DNA of 37,099 nt, from NCBI GenBank assembly GCA_019084435.1, contig JAHRFV010000198.1, forward strand, positions 1 through 37,099. Direction: 5' to 3'. Within the stretch, counting starts at the first letter, position 1, and every line of letters starts with the position of its first letter. Positions 8,356-15,125 of this stretch are shown in pieces. The notes beneath the pieces were generated by a model. The model was not told the origin of the DNA. It searched no databases and saw only the letters and a program-made list of their open reading frames with translations. The position numbers and the translations under genes are program-made. The stretch is from Dethiosulfatibacter sp. GTDB lineage: Bacteria; Bacillota_A; Clostridia; Tissierellales; Dethiosulfatibacteraceae.

Positions 8356-8389
8356 TATATTTGCCTTGATGCGTGTCAAGGCAAATATA
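8356..8389 (+). terminator. Intergenic hairpin between binding-protein and permease genes
   Basis: A 13-bp perfect inverted repeat (TATATTTGCCTTG / CAAGGCAAATATA) with an 8-nt loop. No T-run follows, so full termination is unlikely. Partial termination or a 3' stabiliser of the binding-protein mRNA is the likely role. Confidence 0.6.
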
Positions 8390-8510
8390 GTATTATAGGA
8401 AAGAGATTATAGAAACATGACAGGTATTTGTTATTGATTCTCAGAAATTTACAAGTTATACAACAATAATTGATGCAATAGATAACAGATGCTAAGGAGG
8501 GAAGACCAAG

Positions 8511-9446
8511 ATGTTAAAATATATCATAAGAAGAATTATGTTGATGATTCCAGTCATATTGGGAGTATCATTTATAGTCTTTTTTATAATGAGCTTTACG
8601 CCAGGGGACCCGGCAAGACTTATACTTGGAGAGAGTGCAACTTTTGAAGATATAGCAAACCTAAGAGAAGAAATGGGATTGAATGACAATTTTTTTCTCA
8701 GGTATTTTAGATATATAAAGGATGCGGTTTTCAATTTTAATTTTGGCAATTCATATTCTACAAAACAGCCTGTTACTATTGAATTGTTTGAAAGGTTTCC
8801 GAGCACATTGAGGCTAGCATTTGGTTCTACTCTTCTGATGGTGGCAATAGGAGTTCCGGTGGGCATCATATCAGCTGTCAAACAATACTCGTTGATTGAT
8901 AAAATAAGTTTGATTTCAGCACTGCTATTAACTTCCATGCCCGCGTTTTGGTTAGGGCTTATGCTGATTTTGCTATTTTCACTGAAATTGGGATGGTTGC
9001 CAGCTACTGGGGTAGATACACTAGTTCATTTTGTTTTACCATGTGTGACCCTTGCAGCAGCAATGATGGCTTCTTTAATCAGAATGACAAGGTCTAATAT
9101 GCTCGAAGTAATAAGACAAGATTATATTAGAACAGCACGTGCGAAAGGCGCAAAAGAAATGATCGTTATATACAAGCATGCTTTAAGAAATGCACTACTT
9201 CCTGTTATTACAATTATCGGATTGAATTTTGGCGGGCTTTTAGGAGGAACGATGATAATTGAGAGTGTATTTGCAATGCCAGGACTTGGAACTCTGACAA
9301 TAAATGCAATCAGGATGAAGGATACACCGACTGTCATGTCATCAATATTGTTTGTTGCGATATTTGCAGGAATAATCAATCTAATTGTAGATATTTTATA
9401 TGTTTATGTAGATCCGAGAATTAAATCTCAATACTCAAAAAGTTAA
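8511..9446 (+). CDS. Peptide ABC transporter permease (DppB type)
   Basis: A 311-residue integral membrane protein of the DppB/OppB family, with about six membrane segments: one near residues 9-30, then a group from about 100 to 300. The N-terminal YIIRRIMLMIPVILGVSFIVF and the early PGDPAR motif are characteristic of this family. The EAA loop that contacts the ATPases is visible around IRTARAKGAKEMIVIYKHALRNALLP. The ribosome binding site AAGGAGGG is 10 nt before the ATG. It forms the translocation channel with the DppC-type permease encoded immediately downstream. Confidence 0.94.
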   Translation: MLKYIIRRIMLMIPVILGVSFIVFFIMSFTPGDPARLILGESATFEDIANLREEMGLNDNFFLRYFRYIKDAVFNFNFGNSYSTKQPVTIELFERFPSTLRLAFGSTLLMVAIGVPVGIISAVKQYSLIDKISLISALLLTSMPAFWLGLMLILLFSLKLGWLPATGVDTLVHFVLPCVTLAAAMMASLIRMTRSNMLEVIRQDYIRTARAKGAKEMIVIYKHALRNALLPVITIIGLNFGGLLGGTMIIESVFAMPGLGTLTINAIRMKDTPTVMSSILFVAIFAGIINLIVDILYVYVDPRIKSQYSKS

Positions 9447-9461
9447 CGGGGAGCCATTCAG

Positions 9462-10352
9462 ATGACAACTACAATAAAGACAGAAGCTAAATCCAGAATT
9501 AAAAAAAGAAGTCAATTTAAATCAATCTTCTTCAGATTTAAAAAGAATAAATTGGCTATGTTTGGTCTTGTGATACTAATCATGATGGTATTGATAGCGA
9601 TATTTGCTGATTTCATTGCGGATTATGAAGCTGATGCAATATCCCAGAATATGAAGATTAGACTTCAAACACCAAACCGTGAGCATATCTTTGGAACAGA
9701 TCATTATGGAAGAGATTTGTTTGCCAGAATAGTATTCGGAACGAGGATATCATTGTTTGTAGGTGTTGTTTCCATTACAGTGTCATTAGCTATTGGTGTC
9801 GTAATTGGATCAGTTGCAGGATATTATGGGGGAAGAATTGACAATATTATCATGAGATTGATGGATGTTCTTTTAGCGATACCACAAACTCTTATGGCCA
9901 TATCTATAGTGGCTGCTTTAGGTCCGGGTATAATAAATCTTTTGATTGCGATGAGTTTATCATCCATACCAAGATTTTCAAGGATAGTCAGGTCTTCTAT
10001 ACTTTCCATATCCGGTCAGGAGTTCATAGAAGCAGCGAGGGCTTGTGGGACGAGCGATACAAGAATAATCGCAAAACATATAATACCGAATGCTATCGGT
10101 CCAATAATAGTCCAAGCTACACTGAATATGGCATCTACGATTATTGCTATTGCAGGATTGAGTTTTATCGGTTTAGGAATTGAACCTCCTATACCAGAGT
10201 GGGGATCTATGCTATCTGAAGGTAAGGCACAAATGAGATATTACCCACATTTGGTCATTATACCTGGAATTGCAATAGTGTTTGCAGTAATGGGATTAAA
10301 TCTAATCGGAGATGGGTTGAGAGATTCATTGGACCCAAGATTAAGGAATTAA
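9462..10352 (+). CDS. Peptide ABC transporter permease (DppC type)
   Basis: A 296-residue permease of the DppC/OppC family. A basic cytoplasmic N-terminus (KSRIKKRSQFKS) is followed by a membrane segment at about 33-53 (LAMFGLVILIMMVLIAIFADF), the family motif HIFGTDHYGRDLFARIVFGTR (about 75-95) and five further membrane segments. The EAA loop is around EFIEAARACGTSDTRIIAKHIIPN. The C-terminus GDGLRDSLDPRLRN is the usual DppC ending. It starts 15 nt after the DppB-type gene and pairs with its product. Confidence 0.94.
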   Translation: MTTTIKTEAKSRIKKRSQFKSIFFRFKKNKLAMFGLVILIMMVLIAIFADFIADYEADAISQNMKIRLQTPNREHIFGTDHYGRDLFARIVFGTRISLFVGVVSITVSLAIGVVIGSVAGYYGGRIDNIIMRLMDVLLAIPQTLMAISIVAALGPGIINLLIAMSLSSIPRFSRIVRSSILSISGQEFIEAARACGTSDTRIIAKHIIPNAIGPIIVQATLNMASTIIAIAGLSFIGLGIEPPIPEWGSMLSEGKAQMRYYPHLVIIPGIAIVFAVMGLNLIGDGLRDSLDPRLRN

Positions 10353-10368
10353 CAATAGGAGTGTGGTT

Positions 10369-11334
10369 ATGGCAGATAAACTACTTAGAATAAAAGACCT
10401 GTATGTGGAATATGAAACGGATGAAGCCACGGTGTATGCTGTAAATGGTTTAGATTTAGACATTGAAGAGGGAGAAACGTTGGGCTTGGTGGGTGAAACT
10501 GGTGCAGGCAAAACAACAGCAGCTTTAAGCATAATGAAGCTATTGCCTGAAAAGCTAGGAGTGATTAAAAAAGGAAGTATTGAGCTTGATGATTTTAATA
10601 TAATCAGTGCAACTGAAGCGGATATGAGAGGTATCAGGGGAAATGCTGTATCTATGATATTTCAAGATCCTATGACAAGCCTGAATCCTATACTGACGGT
10701 AGGCGATCAGATCTACGAAGTTTTAAAACTACACAGAAAAAATTCTACAAGGGTTGAAATAAATAAAAGAGTTGATGAGATATTGCAATTGGTTGGAATA
10801 CCCTCTGAAAGAAAGAATAATTATCCGCATCAATTTTCAGGTGGAATGAAACAAAGAGTAATCATTGCAATGGCGCTTGCCTGTGAGCCTAAATTACTGC
10901 TTGCTGATGAACCAACAACAGCCTTAGATGTAACGATACAGGCACAGGTCTTGGAAATGATGCAAAACTTAAAGGATAAACTGAAAACATCTATGTTATT
11001 GATAACGCATGACATGGGAGTAGTCGCTGAAACCTGTGACAGGGTTGCTATCATGTATGCTGGAGAAATATTTGAAATTGGGAGCATAGAAGATATATTC
11101 GAAAATGAAAATCATCATCCGTATACTGCGGGATTATTTGGCTCAATACCAGACTTAACAAAATCAGCTAAAAGGTTGAATCCTATATATGGTTTAATGC
11201 CAGATCCGACAGACCTGCCTAAAGGATGCACATTTCACCCACGATGCCCTAAATGCATGGCTATATGCAAAGTTGAAAAACCTATCAACGTCATTAATGG
11301 AAGCCATACGATAAGATGTCATTTATTTAAATAA
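10369..11334 (+). CDS. Peptide ABC transporter ATP-binding protein (DppD type)
   Basis: A 321-residue ATPase. Start chosen at ATG 10369, 8 nt after AGGA; a GTG two codons earlier is also possible. Walker A is GETGAGKTT at residues 42-50, the signature SGGMKQR starts at residue 157, and Walker B is LLLADEPT with the H-loop at LLITHDMGVV. The C-terminal oligopeptide-transporter extension has clustered cysteines (CTFHPRCPKCMAIC and a final RCHLF). In this family these can bind a [4Fe-4S] cluster; here that is inference. It should form a heterodimer with the DppF-type ATPase encoded next. Confidence 0.93.
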   Translation: MADKLLRIKDLYVEYETDEATVYAVNGLDLDIEEGETLGLVGETGAGKTTAALSIMKLLPEKLGVIKKGSIELDDFNIISATEADMRGIRGNAVSMIFQDPMTSLNPILTVGDQIYEVLKLHRKNSTRVEINKRVDEILQLVGIPSERKNNYPHQFSGGMKQRVIIAMALACEPKLLLADEPTTALDVTIQAQVLEMMQNLKDKLKTSMLLITHDMGVVAETCDRVAIMYAGEIFEIGSIEDIFENENHHPYTAGLFGSIPDLTKSAKRLNPIYGLMPDPTDLPKGCTFHPRCPKCMAICKVEKPINVINGSHTIRCHLFK

Positions 11335-11380
11335 TTCAACAGAAAATGCAAAACACAGCAATGAATGGAGGAGAGATTTG

Positions 11381-12334
11381 ATGGATATTCCTTTAGTGGA
11401 AACAAGGCAACTCAAAAAGTATTTCAATACGCCAAAAGGAAATCTACATGCGGTAGATGGAATAGATATAAAAATACAAAGAGGCTGTACATTAGGAGTA
11501 GTAGGTGAGTCTGGTTGTGGAAAATCTACATTGGGAAGGGCGATTCTTAGGCTTTTGGAACCAACAGATGGAGAAGTCTTATTTGAAGGAAGCAATATAG
11601 TCGATTATAACAGAAAAGAAATGGTCGAGATGAGAAAACAAATGCAGATCATATTCCAGGATCCGTACGCCTCTCTAAATCCAAGAATGACGATAAGTGA
11701 AATAATAGCTGAGCCTATTAAGGTCTGCAAAACAATAACAAATAGAATTGGAATAGACAATAAAGTATTTGAATTGATGGAGACGGTAGGTTTAGCAGAG
11801 AGATTAGTCAACACATATCCTCATGAGTTAGACGGTGGTAGAAGACAAAGAATTGGCGTTGCCAGAGCCTTAGCATTAGATCCCAAATTTATTGTCTGTG
11901 ATGAACCCGTATCTGCATTGGATGTTTCAATTCAAGCACAGATACTAAATCTCATGATGGACCTACAAGAAAGCCATGGTCTAACATACATGTTTATAAC
12001 ACATGATTTAAGTGTCGTAAAACACATAAGCGACGAGATAATGGTTATGTATTTGGGAAAATGCGTCGAAAAAGCGCCTTCCCATGAGCTGTTCAACAAT
12101 CCCCTTCATCCCTATACAAGGGCTCTGTTGGATGCCATTCCTGTCCCAAATCTTTCAAGAAGAGGCTCTAAGAGAGAGATCATAAAAGGAGAGGTTTCAA
12201 ATCCTATTAACCCAAAACCAGGCTGCCGGTTCGCAAACAGGTGTTCTTTTGTTACGACTGCTTGCACACAGCATGATCTGGAATTAAAAGAACTTAAGCC
12301 AAATCACCTGGTTGCATGCACATTATACAATTGA
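11381..12334 (+). CDS. Peptide ABC transporter ATP-binding protein (DppF type)
   Basis: A 317-residue ATPase. Start is ATG 11381 after GGAGGAGAG; the TTG one codon earlier is less likely. Walker A is GESGCGKST at 42-50, and Walker B is FIVCDEPVSALD. The ABC signature, normally LSGGQ, reads LDGGR at residues 150-154, so the signature Ser is Asp. The DppD-type partner keeps SGG. A variant signature in one subunit implies that the two ATP sites of the heterodimer are not equal. The C-terminal extension again has conserved cysteines (CRFANRCSFVTTAC). The gene is followed 21 nt later by the DUF885 gene in the same unit. Confidence 0.93.
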   Translation: MDIPLVETRQLKKYFNTPKGNLHAVDGIDIKIQRGCTLGVVGESGCGKSTLGRAILRLLEPTDGEVLFEGSNIVDYNRKEMVEMRKQMQIIFQDPYASLNPRMTISEIIAEPIKVCKTITNRIGIDNKVFELMETVGLAERLVNTYPHELDGGRRQRIGVARALALDPKFIVCDEPVSALDVSIQAQILNLMMDLQESHGLTYMFITHDLSVVKHISDEIMVMYLGKCVEKAPSHELFNNPLHPYTRALLDAIPVPNLSRRGSKREIIKGEVSNPINPKPGCRFANRCSFVTTACTQHDLELKELKPNHLVACTLYN

Positions 12335-12355
12335 AAAATATAACAAGGAGTCAAT

Positions 12356-14017
12356 ATGATGAGAAATATCAATTTAGTTTATAGCTACAGGATGTTAGAC
12401 AAAGAATGCGCCTTGTTTTCTGATAAAATAAGGAATAAAAGAGATTATGAAACCACTTTGTTAATACCACATATTAATCATTTGGAATCACTGGAAAAAA
12501 AGTTGAATGCGTTAGAACAAAAGGCGAACGCTATTGAGAGTCCGGATGATGTATTTGATTTACTTAAATGCCACATCAAGGACTTTATAATTGCACAAAG
12601 AGTGGAGCTTAAGAGTATTTATGAAAGACCTTCAAAAACTATATCTATGTTTATGTACGCTTTTAGCAATGCAGTCAGAAACGATTCAAGACCTGATGAA
12701 CAAAAGGTTGAAATTTTGATTAATAGATTTTCGCAAGCCGATTTAATCTGGGAGGGTATTCAAACATGGATCACAGATGTTTCCATTACATATCTAAAGG
12801 AGTTAAATGATACTTGCCAAGTCTTTATTGATACTATGAATGTAGAAATTCCAAGAATTCCAAGTTATTTTGACCAGATAAACGAAAAACAGCACATGGA
12901 GTTTGTCGAAGCCATCCAAGTGCTTGCCCTAAAAATGGGACAATGGATTGAATATGTCAAAACAATCATCCTAGAAAGGGGTATCAGTGAATTAATCGAA
13001 GCTTCAGACGATGATGTCATCAAATTTGAAGAGTCATATTATAAAACACTTTTAGAGGATGTTATAGGCGTAAACCTCAATGAAATCCTCTCTTGGCATG
13101 AAGATGAAATTAATAAAACAAGAAATGAAGTATTTGAAATTGCCAATAAGCTCAATATCACAGATAAGTTACCCGAAACAATGGATGAAGTTAATCAGAT
13201 ACTGATAAAATATGCAGGACCTTGCGATACACCTGAAGAGATGTTTAAGAAAGCTGATGAATACATACTAAGGTCAAGAAATGGTTGCAAGGGCTATGTA
13301 TTAATGCCTGAAGATGAGACGTGCATAGTGAAAAATGTACCTGAGCAATTGAAATTATCATATCCATGGGGAGGATATGGTGGTGGTTGCCCCATTAGAA
13401 GACCATTACAGGGCCATATGTTTTTAAACAACTATAATCTCAAGGCGGTAACTGATGGTTGGATAAAAATGAATACAGTACATGAAGCATACCCGGGGCA
13501 TCATGTTCAATTTGTGAGAACAACACTTGATCCTTTGCCTGAAACAGTAAAAATAGGTGCCAAGTCAACTCCTATTACAGAAGGAACAGCACATAGATCG
13601 GAAAGAGTGTTCGAGTTTGTGTTTCCGGAAGATCAGTTTTATCCGCTATTTGTAGCCTATAGAAGACACCATACCGCCGTAAGGATAAAGGCTGATTTGA
13701 TGCTTAGATACTTTGGAAATCCAATTAAAGATGCCGTCCAACTATATGTAGATGAGCTTGGATTTGACAGAGCGACAGCTAGATCACAAGTGAAAGCTCA
13801 GGAAGGCCAGCAAGGGTACTTCACATCATACTATTATGGAATGAAGAAACTCTGCGACTGGGAAAAAGAGTACGGTTATGATGAAAAAGAGTACACAGAG
13901 CTTCTATTTGCTGCAGGAAGAATTAGTTTAGAGAATTTTGAAAAATTTCTGAAGTTAAACCAAGAAGACAAACATAGTTATCTGAATGATTTTCCCAGCC
14001 TATTACAGTTCAATTAA
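12356..14017 (+). CDS. DUF885 family protein, putative metallopeptidase
   Basis: A 553-residue protein without signal peptide or membrane segment, hence probably cytoplasmic. It carries the DUF885 hallmark HEAYPGHH at residues 376-383, an HE...HH arrangement like a zinc-peptidase site, followed by ITEGTAHRSE, which may supply the third ligand. The N-terminal half is helical and poorly conserved; the C-terminal half has the family's YVDELGFDRATARSQV region. Members are usually annotated as uncharacterised, with peptidase activity assumed. Two adjacent ATGs (12356, 12359) follow AAGGAG, and either may be used. As last gene of a peptide-import unit with an Xaa-Pro peptidase, it is a good candidate for hydrolysing imported peptides. 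Confidence 0.88.
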   Translation: MMRNINLVYSYRMLDKECALFSDKIRNKRDYETTLLIPHINHLESLEKKLNALEQKANAIESPDDVFDLLKCHIKDFIIAQRVELKSIYERPSKTISMFMYAFSNAVRNDSRPDEQKVEILINRFSQADLIWEGIQTWITDVSITYLKELNDTCQVFIDTMNVEIPRIPSYFDQINEKQHMEFVEAIQVLALKMGQWIEYVKTIILERGISELIEASDDDVIKFEESYYKTLLEDVIGVNLNEILSWHEDEINKTRNEVFEIANKLNITDKLPETMDEVNQILIKYAGPCDTPEEMFKKADEYILRSRNGCKGYVLMPEDETCIVKNVPEQLKLSYPWGGYGGGCPIRRPLQGHMFLNNYNLKAVTDGWIKMNTVHEAYPGHHVQFVRTTLDPLPETVKIGAKSTPITEGTAHRSERVFEFVFPEDQFYPLFVAYRRHHTAVRIKADLMLRYFGNPIKDAVQLYVDELGFDRATARSQVKAQEGQQGYFTSYYYGMKKLCDWEKEYGYDEKEYTELLFAAGRISLENFEKFLKLNQEDKHSYLNDFPSLLQFN

Positions 14018-14058
14018 AATGCCGAACACGGATTTCCCTCAAAATATATTATTTAAAA

Positions 14059-14099
14059 ATGTCAGAAAAACTGTCTTAAATAGACAGTTTTTCTGACAT
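14059..14099 (+). terminator. Perfect 17-bp inverted repeat after the peptide-import unit
   Basis: ATGTCAGAAAAACTGTC is exactly complementary to GACAGTTTTTCTGACAT, with a 7-nt loop (TTAAATA). It lies 42 nt after the DUF885 stop and is followed by AATTTTG, a weak T-tract. It is most simply a terminator. It sits about 50 bp upstream of sigma-54 promoter P3, so an activator-binding role is a second possibility. Confidence 0.65.
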
Positions 14100-14147
14100 A
14101 ATTTTGCTTGTTTGACAAGAAAAGGCTTGTTTCAGGCAATTAGAAGT

Positions 14148-14163
14148 TGGCAAGATAATTGCA
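14148..14163 (+). promoter_or_regulatory. Sigma-54 (-24/-12) promoter P3
   Basis: TGGCAAGATAATTGCA keeps the invariant GG/GC pair with correct spacing (TGGCAA-N5-TTGCA). The -12 element is about 46 nt upstream of the activase start codon. It closely resembles P1 and P2, linking activase/hypD to the same regulon as the peptidases and importer. Confidence 0.88.
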
Positions 14164-14207
14164 TATATATAATAGACTAAACAAATAAGACAAGGCAAGG
14201 TAAGAAA

Positions 14208-15101
14208 ATGAAGGGCAAAGTATTTAATATTCAAAGATTTTCAATTCATGATGGTCCTAATATTAGAACCACTGTTTTCTTAAAGGGATGTCCTCTAAGA
14301 TGCAAATGGTGCCATAATCCAGAAAGCTTTATATCCAATGACGAAATCATGTGGGATCAGATGAAATGTACATACTGTCTGAAATGTATTGAGGTTTGCC
14401 CTCAAAAGGCTATAACTCTGAAAGATAAGAGAATTTATACAGATTATGCTTTATGTAATAGTTGTGGTGATTGTGAAGTCTACTGTGCCTATTCAGCAAG
14501 ACAGTTGGTCGGGAAAGACTATACCGTAGATGAACTGGTTGAAGAAATACTGAAAGATAAGATCATATTTGAGGAGTCACGTGGAGGCGTTACATTTTCA
14601 GGAGGAGAGCCATTGCTTCAATCTGATTTCTTAATGGCAGTCATGGGAAAGCTCAAAAAAGAAGACACTCACATTGCAGTTGATACAAGTGGATATGTAC
14701 CATACGAAAACATCCGTAAAATAATGGCATTCACAGATTTGTTTTTGTATGATTTTAAAATAGCGGATGAACAAAAGCACATACAATATACTGGGGTATC
14801 AAACAAACTGATTATAGACAATCTGATTAAACTTTCAAAAGAAAATGCTAATATCAATTTGAGAATACCCATTATCAAAGGGGTAAATGATTCAATAAAA
14901 GATATTGATGAAATGATTCAGATCATCGATCAGACCAGGGTGCAGTATATCAATATCTTGCCTTATCACAACATTGCAGCTCACAAGTACAGAAAGCTTG
15001 ATATGAAATACGAAACATTTGAAGTTCCAGAAGAAAATGAAATGGAAAGAATTGCATATTCATTTGAGTCAAGAGGCTATATTGTTAAAATAGGCGGATA
15101 A
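14208..15101 (+). CDS. Glycyl-radical enzyme activating enzyme (radical SAM), HypD activase
   Basis: A 297-residue radical SAM protein of the PFL-activase family. The CxxxCxxC motif that binds the SAM [4Fe-4S] cluster is C28, C32, C35 (GCPLRCKWCHNP). A bacterial-ferredoxin insert follows (CTYCLKCIEVCP and CNSCGDCEVYC), with eight cysteines for two auxiliary [4Fe-4S] clusters. SGGEPLLQ is the usual GGEP motif. It abstracts a hydrogen from the glycyl residue (G765) of the enzyme encoded 24 nt downstream. The ribosome binding site region is AAGGCAAGGTAAG. Specificity for the neighbouring HypD-like enzyme is inferred from adjacency and the shared sigma-54 promoter. Confidence 0.94.
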   Translation: MKGKVFNIQRFSIHDGPNIRTTVFLKGCPLRCKWCHNPESFISNDEIMWDQMKCTYCLKCIEVCPQKAITLKDKRIYTDYALCNSCGDCEVYCAYSARQLVGKDYTVDELVEEILKDKIIFEESRGGVTFSGGEPLLQSDFLMAVMGKLKKEDTHIAVDTSGYVPYENIRKIMAFTDLFLYDFKIADEQKHIQYTGVSNKLIIDNLIKLSKENANINLRIPIIKGVNDSIKDIDEMIQIIDQTRVQYINILPYHNIAAHKYRKLDMKYETFEVPEENEMERIAYSFESRGYIVKIGG

Positions 15102-15125
15102 TTAATCATGAGGAGGCAAAAATCA

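Noticed and set aside
14059..14099. Perfect inverted repeat as part of a CRISPR or mobile-element end
   Set aside because: It occurs once, with no spacers, target duplication or transposase nearby; terminator or regulatory dyad is sufficient.
15108..15125. Upstream ATG as the hypD start
   Set aside because: The AGGAGG that serves the ATG at 15126 lies within this extension, and the HypD N-terminus aligns with the later start.
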